From Aphanizomenon flos-aquae FACHB-1287 (GTDB lineage Bacteria > Cyanobacteriota > Cyanobacteriia > Cyanobacteriales > Nostocaceae): a DNA stretch of 64,000 nucleotides. The stretch is taken from assembly GCF_014698755.1 (NCBI RefSeq), contig NZ_JACJTO010000001.1, forward strand, positions 159,785-223,784, in the 5' to 3' direction. The notes under the pieces were generated by a model. That model was not told the DNA's origin, made no database searches, and was given only the letters and a program-made list of their open reading frames with translations. The position numbers and the translations under genes are program-made. Shown here in pieces: positions 44,850 to 53,662 of this stretch (positions are counted from its first letter, which is position 1; the number at the start of each line of letters is the position of its first letter).

Positions 44850-47003
44850 ATGATTTCTGATTCTATTTGGATTTTTGGCACTAGTCGGAGTGGTAAAACT
44901 ACTCGTTTAGTAAACCATTTTAGCTCTTGGTTGCAAATTAACAATCAAGTTTCTGGTTTATTTTATAACAAAAATATTAACACTTCTCAACCTCAATCTA
45001 CAGATTCAAGTCTAAAATTACATCAAAAAGAACTAAGTATTTTATTTTTGTCCGCTAATGATGATAACCGCAGAGAATTAGCTGATAGACTTACTGCTTT
45101 AACACTAGGAAAATATCCTATTCGCGTCAAAACCCCTTTAGGTTTTTTGCAAGACGAGGTAATTTTATTTTGGCCATTACTAATTAATTCAATGTCTGTC
45201 AAAGCGCAATTTCCAGTCAGACTACGTCCAGAAACCGAACAGGAATTGGCAACAAAACTTTGGAGTTCTCAGTTAGATTCAGAGGTTTTGCGGCTTGTCG
45301 GTATGAACGAGAATCGTTTGGTAAGACTTATCCTAGACTTATGGCAATTAGCGGCTTATAGTGGTGTACCCTGTGAAAAAATTTCCCAAATATTGGACAG
45401 TGGTTTAAAAGATAATTCTATCAATTTAGCGCCGGAATTTTTGGGTTCTTTGCTATTAAATTGGCGAAATTGGTGTTTAGAACGGGGTTTATTGACTTAT
45501 GCTCTAATTACCGAACTTTATCACCACAAACTATTAACTCATTGTAGCTATCAGGAGCATCTCAAGAAACGCTTCCAGATGATTATAGCAGATGATGTAG
45601 ATGATTATCCAGCGATCGCTGCTAATTTATTTGAATTTTTATTAGATGCCGGCGCTGTGGGCGCGTTTAGCTATAATCATCATGGGGCGGTACGCTGGGG
45701 TTTGGGTGCTGATCCTCAGTATTTATCCAGATTGTCTGGGCGTTGTCAAGTGGAAAATTTAACCAATCCACCCGCGGATAGTTTGGGTTATTCTTTAACT
45801 GAGCAAATGGTAGAATTGGTAACACAGCCAATCATGACCTTGAGTTTACCAAGTGGTGTACAACCTATTCAAACTAATTCCCGTGCCCAGTTATTGCGTC
45901 AAACCGCCGAAATAATTATTGCTGGGGTGAACTCCGGTAAAGTAGCGGCAGATGAGGTAGTAATTATTGCACCAGGATTAGATGCGATCGCTCGTTATAC
46001 ACTGGTAAAAATATTAACTAAACAAAATATTGAAGTAGAACCTCTCAACGAACAACGCCCTTTAATTAGTTCCTCAGTAGTCAGAGCCTTACTTACCCTC
46101 ATGGCTCTAGTTTATACTGGTTTGGGGCGGTTAGTAGATAGGAATGCAGTAGCGGAAATGTTGGTGGTTTTGAGTCAATATCACAGCCAAAATGGAGAGG
46201 AAACGGAATTCTATCATTCTAAAATAGACCCGGTGCGGGCTGGGTTAATAGCTGATACTTGTTTCGTTCCTCACCCCAACACACCCAATTTATTACCAAT
46301 AAAAACTTTTGAACGCTGGGACAGAATTGGCCATATTGCTACTGAGTCCTATGAAGAAATATTACAATGGATTGGGAAACAGAGAGAGGAATATCAACAC
46401 CCTGTTTTTCTATTGTACAAAGCTATTCAAGACTTTATATATAAGGATAAAAATTCTTCATATCAGGAATTAGCAGTATTAAGAGAACTACTAGAATCTG
46501 CTCAACATTATTGGGAAATAGATACTCGTTTAAAACAAACTGATTCTCTATTATTCTCACTGCATACACCAGAAGCTCTTAGTATTACCGTTAATGAATT
46601 TATTCAACTGCTCCAACGGGGGACAATTACTGCAAATCCCTATCCTATGCGTCCTAGTGGTAATAGTAAAAAAGCTGTCACCTTAGCAACCATATTTCAG
46701 TACCGTGCAAGTCGGAAAAATCACCGTTGGCATTTTTGGTTAGATATTGCTTCACCGCTGTGGGCAAAAGGTGGTGCTGCGAGCTTATTTGGTGCTAACT
46801 TATTTTTGAGGGATAGATTAGGACAACCTTGGACAGCAGAAAATGAACAATTAGCGGAAGAACAAAGGCTACAAAGAATTATCACCGATTTACTGGCGCG
46901 TGTATCTGATAAATTGTATTTGTGTCACAGTGATTTGGCTGTCAATGGACAGGAACAAATGGGACCATTGTTAAACTTAGTTCATTCTTTTCAGGTGGTA
47001 TAA
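44850..47003 (+). CDS. P-loop NTPase, RecB/AddB- or UvrD-like, cyanobacterial
   Basis: A 717-residue protein with a Walker A motif GTSRSGKTTRL at about residues 10-20. The C-terminal part (VTLATIFQYRASRKNHRWHF, SPLWAKGGAASLFGANLF, LCHSDLAVNGQEQMGPLL) matches a cyanobacterial family often annotated as recombinase or helicase-like, with the layout of inactivated superfamily 1 helicases such as AddB. The C-terminal SDLAVNGQEQ pattern resembles UvrD motif VI without its arginines. A role in DNA recombination or repair is inferred. It diverges from pcxA by 58 bases. Confidence 0.72.
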   Translation: MISDSIWIFGTSRSGKTTRLVNHFSSWLQINNQVSGLFYNKNINTSQPQSTDSSLKLHQKELSILFLSANDDNRRELADRLTALTLGKYPIRVKTPLGFLQDEVILFWPLLINSMSVKAQFPVRLRPETEQELATKLWSSQLDSEVLRLVGMNENRLVRLILDLWQLAAYSGVPCEKISQILDSGLKDNSINLAPEFLGSLLLNWRNWCLERGLLTYALITELYHHKLLTHCSYQEHLKKRFQMIIADDVDDYPAIAANLFEFLLDAGAVGAFSYNHHGAVRWGLGADPQYLSRLSGRCQVENLTNPPADSLGYSLTEQMVELVTQPIMTLSLPSGVQPIQTNSRAQLLRQTAEIIIAGVNSGKVAADEVVIIAPGLDAIARYTLVKILTKQNIEVEPLNEQRPLISSSVVRALLTLMALVYTGLGRLVDRNAVAEMLVVLSQYHSQNGEETEFYHSKIDPVRAGLIADTCFVPHPNTPNLLPIKTFERWDRIGHIATESYEEILQWIGKQREEYQHPVFLLYKAIQDFIYKDKNSSYQELAVLRELLESAQHYWEIDTRLKQTDSLLFSLHTPEALSITVNEFIQLLQRGTITANPYPMRPSGNSKKAVTLATIFQYRASRKNHRWHFWLDIASPLWAKGGAASLFGANLFLRDRLGQPWTAENEQLAEEQRLQRIITDLLARVSDKLYLCHSDLAVNGQEQMGPLLNLVHSFQVV

Positions 47004-47065
47004 ATAGCTATAAATAAAACCTCTAGTTACATTCCAGAGGCTGATTATAAAAAATTTAAGACTTT

Positions 47066-47446
47066 TTAGCAATCTGCATTTCCACCAGTGGCGCTAAGAT
47101 CAGTAGGAATGATCTTATTTCCTGATTGATTTAAACTGAATGAACCAGAAGAGTCTGGTTTAAATATTGCTGGACTAATTCCAGAGTTTGATACTGAAGA
47201 ATTATACAAAAGAAACTCTCCTGGATAAGTACCACTTTCTCCCGGTTTTAAAGTTTGTTGTTGTAGAGGTAACTTCTCCCCAAAATTATAGAAAGTTCTT
47301 GGTGCTTCTGTATTATTTGTAAGTGTAAATCCTCCGACAATATCAGCCGCTTGTTCAGAACTTAATTCAGACAACCAATTTGCATTAAAATCAATTACAG
47401 GAGCATCTTTTTCTGTCTTAGAAGTTGTGAAATTTGCTGACAACAT
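47066..47446 (-). CDS. Double-glycine leader peptide precursor (bacteriocin/RiPP-like)
   Basis: A 126-residue precursor-like protein. Residues 25-39 read LSELSSEQAADIVGG, the typical ELS-x-EQ-A-x2-IVGG end of a leader cleaved by C39-peptidase exporters. Cleavage after G39 would leave an 87-residue core that is Ser/Asn/Gly-rich and ends GGNADC. Such peptides are numerous in cyanobacteria and often lack a nearby maturase; none is adjacent here. A GGAG box lies about ten bases before the ATG. Two direct repeats (47528-47539, 47553-47564) lie in the promoter region. Confidence 0.72.
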   Translation of the reverse strand: MLSANFTTSKTEKDAPVIDFNANWLSELSSEQAADIVGGFTLTNNTEAPRTFYNFGEKLPLQQQTLKPGESGTYPGEFLLYNSSVSNSGISPAIFKPDSSGSFSLNQSGNKIIPTDLSATGGNADC

Positions 47447-47800
47447 AATTTTATATCTCCAAAATACAATAGTTAAAACTAGTCTGCTACAAACAGCTTA
47501 TGTTTTAGTTAAAGTAATTTAATTAATCCTAAGTTAGATATCTTGAATTGACCCTAAGTTAGATGACTGAAATATTATAACCCACATTCTGTACTTCAAT
47601 AAGTAGTATACAAAAACTAGATTCACCAAAATTCAAAACTTCGCTAATTTCTATAATTTCTATATAATACTTTAATTGTGTTGTTAGTGGTGCTTGTATT
47701 ATAACTCTCCGCGATTCTGCATGAAAAAACTTCTAAACCAAAGACACAAAAACGCCCAGAAAAATACTTTGCGTCTTTGCGCCTTTGTGTGAAACCTTCC
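47447..47800. other. Intergenic region with paired 12-bp direct repeats
   Basis: This gap of 354 bases has no gene. CCTAAGTTAGAT occurs at 47528-47539 and again at 47553-47564, a 25-base period, in the region 82-118 bases upstream of the GG-leader gene; it could be an operator. The right end (47730-47795) is a common dispersed intergenic repeat ending CTTTGCGTCTTTGCGCCTTT near the agrE stop. Confidence 0.6.
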
Positions 47801-49912
47801 TTAGCCTACATTAGCAACATAAGGACTTGTTAACTTATCCAATTGCTGAGTTAACAAACTGAGGAATAAACCCACATCTGTTACTACCCCTACAGATTCT
47901 ATTGAACCACGATCGCTCAATTTCGTCACTACAGCCGGGTTAATATCCACACAAACCATCTTCACACCTGCGGGGGTCATATTTCCCACCCCGATGGAAT
48001 GTAACATGGAAGATAGCATCAAAATCATATCTGCACCTTGGATAATTTGCGAATATTCCTGTTGTGCTAATATCAAGTTCATTTGGGTGTCGGGTAAAGG
48101 TCCATCATCACGAATTGAACCAGCGAGGGAGAAGGGAATATTATTTTTCACACATTCATACATTACCCCACTGATAACTACTCCCGCTTCTACAGCTTTA
48201 GAAATACTACCAAATCGGCGGACAGTGTTAATTATCTTTAAATGGTGTCTATGTCCACCGCGTACCGCTACACCGCGCTTCATATCCACACCCAGGGAAG
48301 TACCCAGGATATTTTGTTCCATATCATGAACAGCGATCGCATTTCCACCCAAAAGACCTTGAACGTAACCTTCTCTAATCAGTCGTGATAGATGTTCACC
48401 ACCACCAGTATGAATAACAACTGGACCTGCGGTGACAACTACTTTACCACCACTATCCTTAATTTTACGTAATTCCCAAGCCACTTGTTCCACAACTAAT
48501 TCTACTCGTTTTTCGCTGGAAACACCAGAGGACATGAAGCTAAATTCTTGGGAGTTGCGTTGTTCTCGTGATTCAGCTTTGCGGACAGTGCGGATACCTA
48601 ATACATCAACTACTACCTGTTCACCAATTTCTAAATCTCGCAATAGTTTACATTTTGCTACTATACCATTAGTAGTTGTGGAAATAGCGATCGCTCCATC
48701 CATGCGTTGATTTTCGACTTTTAGCCATTGTCCATTTACCCGAATTTCTGTAGGATAAATCGTGCTAACATAGAAATCATCAGGAGCTACACCAGCTTGT
48801 AATACTGGTTCTAATTTAGAATCTCGTTCATCATGGGGTAAATCAACCGCACCTAAATCAATTAGTTGAGATATAATCCCTTCCATGACATCATGGGATG
48901 GTGCAGATACCCGAACCTCAGCCGCGGAGGTGCTTTGACGTTGTTCTCCCAAGTTGAATTTCAGAACTTGGAAACTTCCCCCCATTTCCACGATTAAATC
49001 TAAAGCGCGGTTAATTAAACCCGCATCTAGTAAATGCCCTTCCATGCGAACTACACGACTTTCTACAGATACATTAGCGTGTAGTTCTTCTCTCACAGGT
49101 TCTGTAACCCGCAAAGTCAAGCATTTAGCAGCACCACCAGCTTTGAGAAATTCCGTCAAAGGAGTTTCAATGACTTGAAAACCAACTTCTGCTAACCGTG
49201 ATTTTAAACCATCACTGGTCTTGTTCATAATCACGATACTATCAACATTCACCGCATTACAAGCAAAGTTAACAGCATCAGCTTCCGAAATAGGGATGCG
49301 CTTTTCTGGTGCGACGCGCATTTCAATAACGCGGTTAGAATAGGAATCAAACGCACCGGGATAATACAGCAAATAACCATTTGCTAAAGGACAAAAACAG
49401 GTATCAAGGTGGTAAAAACGCTCATCCATTAAGCGCAGAGAAATCACCTCAATGTCCAACCATTTAGCCAGGAAGGGGTGAGAATCCAATTCTGACCGAA
49501 AACCATATCCAGCCCATAACCACCGCCCTTCCCGGTCTAAAAGCGCGTCGCCAGCGCCTTCAAAGGGGAGGTCTTTGGGAAGTGTGTAAACATTAAAACT
49601 ATTTTGTTCAAACCACTGTTGAAAATACGGTTCTTCCCCTTGACGTTCTTTATGTAAAAAGCGGCTGAGAACGACATTTTTACCGAGGACTAAACCTGCA
49701 TTAGCACTGAATACCATGTCAGGCCAGCCTTTTTCGGGTTCAACTAAATCAACAATGGCATGATCTTTAATGACATTGTATAATTTATTCCATTGTTCTA
49801 CTGCGCGATCGCGTGAGGACTTGTGAATATTACCTTCCATCCAAGGATTAATCACATAATCCACATCATAATGGTCGGGAGCGCACATCAAAAACCGAAT
49901 TTGGGAAACCAT
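47801..49912 (-). CDS. agrE: Bifunctional arginine dihydrolase / ornithine cyclodeaminase
   Basis: AgrE (ArgZ) converts arginine to ornithine, CO2 and ammonia, and its C-terminal domain makes proline from ornithine in Anabaena. It is central to mobilising cyanophycin nitrogen. The 703-residue protein has an N-terminal guanidine-modifying domain: MCAPDHYDVDYVINPWMEGN at 9-28, E118 and the catalytic C264 in GGAAKCLTLRV, the same number reported for the Synechocystis enzyme. A linker follows, then the C-terminal LOR/SDH-type domain with VVTAGPVVIHTGGGEHLSRL and a Rossmann-like segment. It is transcribed alone. Confidence 0.93.
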   Translation of the reverse strand: MVSQIRFLMCAPDHYDVDYVINPWMEGNIHKSSRDRAVEQWNKLYNVIKDHAIVDLVEPEKGWPDMVFSANAGLVLGKNVVLSRFLHKERQGEEPYFQQWFEQNSFNVYTLPKDLPFEGAGDALLDREGRWLWAGYGFRSELDSHPFLAKWLDIEVISLRLMDERFYHLDTCFCPLANGYLLYYPGAFDSYSNRVIEMRVAPEKRIPISEADAVNFACNAVNVDSIVIMNKTSDGLKSRLAEVGFQVIETPLTEFLKAGGAAKCLTLRVTEPVREELHANVSVESRVVRMEGHLLDAGLINRALDLIVEMGGSFQVLKFNLGEQRQSTSAAEVRVSAPSHDVMEGIISQLIDLGAVDLPHDERDSKLEPVLQAGVAPDDFYVSTIYPTEIRVNGQWLKVENQRMDGAIAISTTTNGIVAKCKLLRDLEIGEQVVVDVLGIRTVRKAESREQRNSQEFSFMSSGVSSEKRVELVVEQVAWELRKIKDSGGKVVVTAGPVVIHTGGGEHLSRLIREGYVQGLLGGNAIAVHDMEQNILGTSLGVDMKRGVAVRGGHRHHLKIINTVRRFGSISKAVEAGVVISGVMYECVKNNIPFSLAGSIRDDGPLPDTQMNLILAQQEYSQIIQGADMILMLSSMLHSIGVGNMTPAGVKMVCVDINPAVVTKLSDRGSIESVGVVTDVGLFLSLLTQQLDKLTSPYVANVG

Positions 49913-50251
49913 AAAAATCTTACTAACTTCTAAAATGCTACTAATGTCTTCTGGATACAGAGTTTTGGTGATCCAATTCTGTCAAATCTGCTACTTAACC
50001 TCTACCTTTTGTTCTTGGTAGGCTTTACAAGGATATCGTTATTATTCTATAACTGCTGGGGACGATGTGAGAGGTAACGTCACAAAGGTTGTGTTGTAAT
50101 GTAATATTAACTTGTTAATTGATGGGTGATTCTGATTATTGGCTGAACTTGCTCTACAATAATTAAAATTTCTTTACAAGATTGTTTTTTGGATGTACTG
50201 TATATTAAAATCGTACTATGACTTTCTTTTTACAAAATGGAGAACATAACT
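49913..50251. other. Divergent promoter region between agrE and module B
   Basis: About 340 bases with no gene. It must hold the agrE promoter (minus strand) and the module B promoter. A short inverted repeat CACAAAGGTTGTG lies at about 50081. The sequence becomes strongly AT-rich towards module B, in line with a composition change at the accessory region's left border. No NtcA site with correct spacing was seen. Confidence 0.45.
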
Positions 50252-50527
50252 ATGTTAGCTAATCATATCTCTCCACCAGAAATCAAAATTCTTAAAGAAG
50301 GAGAAGAGGTAATAAATTTATGGCCTATAGATTCAGGCTATCATGTTGTTATCAAGAATCAAAAAGGAGAAGTTTTCGTAATTTCCATAAGTCTAGATGA
50401 GAACAAAATGCCCAGAATTAACCAAACTCCTAACTTAGTAATTACTCACATAGATGAGACAAATGTCATGGAAGTTAGTACGGTTCAAGAAACTCCACAA
50501 GGAAAAGTAAAAGTAACTACTTTTTAG
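50252..50527 (+). CDS. Small protein, module B operon, function unknown
   Basis: A 91-residue protein starting at ATG 50252. An upstream ATG (50237) overlaps the GGAG ribosome-binding site that serves 50252 at nine bases spacing, so 50252 is preferred. The sequence has predicted beta strands (EVINLWPIDSGYHVVI, KGEVFVISISLDE) and matches no family I know. It leads a run of six closely spaced plus-strand genes; 41 bases separate it from the next start. Confidence 0.55.
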   Translation: MLANHISPPEIKILKEGEEVINLWPIDSGYHVVIKNQKGEVFVISISLDENKMPRINQTPNLVITHIDETNVMEVSTVQETPQGKVKVTTF

Positions 50528-50568
50528 AAAAATTATCAGGTATTTCATATCCATTCAAGGTGTTAATC

Positions 50569-50775
50569 ATGACTAAAAATTCGGAGAGAAATCGGGCAAT
50601 TACTGTTAGAATTGATATGTTGACAGAAACGGAACAAGAAGAGATTTCTAGTGGAATAAAAAAACTAAAAAAACAAATTGCTCCAGAGGCAAGAGGAACT
50701 ATAGTTGAAAGAGATATGAAATCTCTTCCCGCACAGGAATTGAAATTTCTTGATTCGAGTGATAGTGATGAATAA
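50569..50775 (+). CDS. Small acidic-tailed protein, module B operon, function unknown
   Basis: A 68-residue protein from ATG 50569 (a GTG at 50560 is in frame but less likely). It is charged throughout (EQEEISSGIKKLKKQIAPEA) and ends in a Ser/Asp tail (LDSSDSDE). No known family. Its last eight bases overlap the start of the HNH gene, so the two are probably translationally coupled. Confidence 0.5.
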   Translation: MTKNSERNRAITVRIDMLTETEQEEISSGIKKLKKQIAPEARGTIVERDMKSLPAQELKFLDSSDSDE

Positions 50776-51013
50776 TATCAAAATGGGAAAACAACGACCT
50801 TACGAACATAGGAAAGTACAAAAGGAAGTTAAAGAAGTTGAAGGATATCAATGTATGGTGTGTGGAAAAATTACACAAAAAGCACATGGACATCATCTGA
50901 TTCCTTACAGCGAAGGAGGAGAAGCTGATCTACAAAATATGATCACGTTCTGTCCAGAGTGTCATCGTAAGTACCATAGTGGTGAATTAAATATAGATAT
51001 TGATAGGTTTTAA
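50768..51013 (+). CDS. Small HNH-type nuclease candidate
   Basis: An 81-residue protein from ATG 50768. It has two zinc-binding CxxC pairs (CMVCGK and CPECHRKYH) around a HGHHLIPYSEGG block and a later asparagine (LQNMITFC). This is the HNH beta-beta-alpha-metal fold in almost minimal form, with little outside it. It overlaps the upstream gene and precedes the RHH-like gene by 15 bases. Whether it is an effector or a DNA-binding accessory protein cannot be told. Confidence 0.75.
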   Translation: MNNIKMGKQRPYEHRKVQKEVKEVEGYQCMVCGKITQKAHGHHLIPYSEGGEADLQNMITFCPECHRKYHSGELNIDIDRF

Positions 51014-51028
51014 TTTAGTGGAATAATA

Positions 51029-51172
51029 ATGAGTAGATTAACACTGAGATTACCAGAAACACTACACCAACATTTAATTAAGTTAGCTGAAATTGAAGCT
51101 GTTTCTTTGAATCAATATATAGTTTATGCTTTAACTCGTCAAAATGAAAATCAAATTCTCAAACTTAGGTAG
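51029..51172 (+). CDS. Ribbon-helix-helix (CopG/HicB-type) small protein
   Basis: A 47-residue protein with the pattern of RHH DNA-binding antitoxins: MSRLTLRLPETLHQHLIKLA as the strand and first helix, then VSLNQYIVYAL. It would bind DNA as a dimer and repress its operon. Its 3' end overlaps the ATPase start (51144) by 29 bases in another frame, which points to coupled translation. No toxin with a known domain lies next to it. Confidence 0.7.
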   Translation: MSRLTLRLPETLHQHLIKLAEIEAVSLNQYIVYALTRQNENQILKLR

Positions 51173-52577
51173 TATTCAAGAAACAGAGTTAGATTTGCGT
51201 CCTCTGACAGTAATTATTGGACCAAATAACTCAGGTAAAACTTATATTGCCTATTCTACCTACGGTTTGTGGCAGCGTGCTGGTAGAATTTTACGTACTC
51301 CATCATATACTTCTCATAATTTAAAAATTAATCAGCAAGGAGAAGGTACTTGGTCTTTGACAATAGATAATAATCTACTTGATTTATTTATAAAGGATGT
51401 GGAAGAAACAGCAAAAAATTTTAAAGGAAGTACGTTAGAATCATTTTTTCAAGATTCTAGTCGCAAGCTTTTTTTGGAAACATCATTTCAACTAATCATT
51501 TCTCGTCAAGAAGTGGAAAATGCAATACATCAACTAATTCAACAGAAAGTTTTTGATGTGATGGGTGAAACTTCTATGAAAATTAGTCGCCAAGATGATA
51601 TTTTATTTTTTAAGATAGATAGTGAAATTGAGGAAATAGATATAAGCTCAAATAATAAATTTACTGATTTAAACAATAGAATAAAATTGTCATTTATACT
51701 TATTGTTAAAGCAATACTTTTTCCTAATGCCTTTCCATTTCCGGCTGAACGTAATGCTTTTGTAAATACCTATAAAATATTAGAAAATAGGCGCTATAAA
51801 CTTCTTAAAGATGCTCAAAGAGCGCAAAGAGAATTATTTAGTACCAGTTTATTTGATCTATCAAAAGATCAAGATGATATTCTTTATCCACAACCAGTAG
51901 AAGATTTTTTAGATTTTCTATCTAATATAGAACTTCAGAAAACAACGAAAATTAACCCAAGCGATAAGAATGAATTTCAGAAATTAGCTGATGAAATTGA
52001 AAACCAGCTACAAAACAAAAATAAAACTAATCTAAAATCTACTAAACTAGGTGGAAAAGAAATTAAGGTATCAGTTAAAAGAGGTTTAGAAATTGACCTA
52101 TATAACGCTTCGTCTTCTATAAAACAACTTGCACCATTACTTTTATATTTAAGATATCGTGCAAGTAAAGGTGATTTTCTGGTAATAGATGAACCAGAGA
52201 TGAACTTACACCCAGAATCACAAGCAAAGCTACTGGAAGCATTATCTATTCTGGTCAATCTTGGCGTAAGAATTTTACTCACAACCCATAGTCCTTATGT
52301 TATGGCACATTTGAATAATTTAGTTAATGGTAATCATGAAAATCATGAAATATTAAAACGTCAATCTTCATCTTTATACCTTCAAGATGAAAGAGCATTT
52401 TTACCTATGGATAAAGTTAGTGCGTATGAAATGAAAGATAATAAATTAGTTTCATTAAATGATCCAGATTATGGCATTAGATGGGATACTTTAAGTGATG
52501 TTTCTGTAGATATTCAACAAAAGTTTTTTCAAATTTATGAAGCAGGACAAGAAAAAGCAGATGAAGCAGAAGAATAA
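51144..52577 (+). CDS. AAA/ABC-type ATPase (module B)
   Basis: A 477-residue SMC/RecF-like ATPase. Walker A GPNNSGKT is at 26-33; a long divergent middle includes SFILIVKAILFPNAFPFPAE. The signature-like YNASSSIKQLAP is followed by Walker B FLVIDEPEMNLHPE and a switch histidine in TTHSPYVMAHLNNL. The C-terminal part after the core has no TOPRIM pattern. It is the same size and order as the module A ATPase but clearly distinct. It overlaps the RHH-like gene at its start and the nuclease-like gene at its end. No HIP1 site is seen. Confidence 0.85.
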   Translation: MKIKFSNLGSIQETELDLRPLTVIIGPNNSGKTYIAYSTYGLWQRAGRILRTPSYTSHNLKINQQGEGTWSLTIDNNLLDLFIKDVEETAKNFKGSTLESFFQDSSRKLFLETSFQLIISRQEVENAIHQLIQQKVFDVMGETSMKISRQDDILFFKIDSEIEEIDISSNNKFTDLNNRIKLSFILIVKAILFPNAFPFPAERNAFVNTYKILENRRYKLLKDAQRAQRELFSTSLFDLSKDQDDILYPQPVEDFLDFLSNIELQKTTKINPSDKNEFQKLADEIENQLQNKNKTNLKSTKLGGKEIKVSVKRGLEIDLYNASSSIKQLAPLLLYLRYRASKGDFLVIDEPEMNLHPESQAKLLEALSILVNLGVRILLTTHSPYVMAHLNNLVNGNHENHEILKRQSSSLYLQDERAFLPMDKVSAYEMKDNKLVSLNDPDYGIRWDTLSDVSVDIQQKFFQIYEAGQEKADEAEE

Positions 52578-53460
52578 TCCTGCTCAAATTCTCAAGGATA
52601 AAAAAGATAAACTTGATTGGCAAAATTTTAACTTTCTAGAAAATCTCCTAGTCTTCTGTACAGTACCAGGAAGAAGCGTTCCTAAAGAAAGTAGAGTACA
52701 TTTTCGGATAACTTTAGATTCTGAAAATCAAGCTATATGTATTTTGTTTGAAATAGATAGAAGAAATGATCCTCTTATTGGAAATCAAGCATTAAAGCGT
52801 CCAGATTATATGTCTGTTTATATTGATTCTAATTCTTGTATTTGCACAATTATTGAAATGAAAGGTAAGAATCACAACTCCTTAGAAAATGGAATTGAAC
52901 AAATTTTAAGGCTAAAAGAAATCTTACAAACTGAGATATCTAATCATTTACCTAGTAAACTAAAAATTAAATATCAAGGAATTTTATTAACTCCATATAA
53001 TTCACAACCTCCATTAAAGAAAATAGCAGAAATAGCTTCAACTGATTTTATTATTTTACCAATTCAATATAATAATAAAGCAGAATTATTTCCTTATGTT
53101 TCAAGGAAAAATGAAATAACTGAAATAAGTAAAAAATATAATCATCAAGAAATTACTGAATCAACAGCCTTGCTTATTGAGGAAATTTTAACAACAAGAG
53201 CATTACCAAAGCGTATTCCAGATGAATATTATTCTAAAAACTTTTCCAATAGTCAGGATAGAGAAGGAATTTATATCAATTATTTATTACCAAATGATAC
53301 CGATTATATAACTTTATTATCGAATACAACACTTACCGAAATTAATATGGAGGAAAATGAATACATGAAAGAGATCATAGAAGAATTAAAGTTACTCAAC
53401 TTAATAGATAGATTAGCAATCAAGTTTTCAAATACCCAAATATCAAATTATGACAACTAA
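52537..53460 (+). CDS. PD-(D/E)XK nuclease-like protein (module B)
   Basis: A 307-residue protein overlapping the ATPase gene by 41 bases; a second in-frame ATG at 52561 is an alternative start. A PD-(D/E)XK-like core is visible: RPDYMSVYID with D90, then IIEMKGK with E107-x-K109 (16 residues later), then a helix containing Q122 (GIEQILRL). The C-terminal ~150 residues are helical and charged, possibly for partner binding. No family is recognised. The parallel with the smaller module A nuclease lies in arrangement, not in overall sequence. Confidence 0.72.
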   Translation: MKQDKKKQMKQKNNPAQILKDKKDKLDWQNFNFLENLLVFCTVPGRSVPKESRVHFRITLDSENQAICILFEIDRRNDPLIGNQALKRPDYMSVYIDSNSCICTIIEMKGKNHNSLENGIEQILRLKEILQTEISNHLPSKLKIKYQGILLTPYNSQPPLKKIAEIASTDFIILPIQYNNKAELFPYVSRKNEITEISKKYNHQEITESTALLIEEILTTRALPKRIPDEYYSKNFSNSQDREGIYINYLLPNDTDYITLLSNTTLTEINMEENEYMKEIIEELKLLNLIDRLAIKFSNTQISNYDN

Positions 53461-53662
53461 CACAGCTAGTAATCAAAGCTTTAAAACACTGTTACAAGGT
53501 TTAGGAAAAGCTTCCGAAAGTCAAATCAAATCAATTTTAGCTGAACGGGAAGTAGTACAACCAGAAGCAGAACTAACTCCTGAAATTATTTCATTGACCA
53601 AGTTTTGCGTCCTATTGTGGGCAATTATTTCCGTAATTCCGCTCAAGAATATACCATCTTAG
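53450..53662 (+). CDS. Small open frame at the module B right border (uncertain)
   Basis: A 70-codon frame starts with ATGACAACTAA, overlapping the nuclease stop by 11 bases. Its first ~50 residues (TLLQGLGKASESQIKSILAE, then EVVQPEAEL) look coding-like. After about 53590 it runs out of frame through SPFH gene sequence, so its C-terminus is probably artefactual. It may be a fourth operon gene cut by the junction. Confidence 0.35.
   Translation: MTTNTASNQSFKTLLQGLGKASESQIKSILAEREVVQPEAELTPEIISLTKFCVLLWAIISVIPLKNIPS

Noticed and set aside
50768..52577. Module B as plain Septu (PtuA/PtuB)
   Set aside because: The HNH protein is only 81 residues and lies upstream, two genes away from the ATPase; an extra PD-(D/E)XK-like gene and an RHH gene are not part of classic Septu. 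Not excluded, only unsupported.
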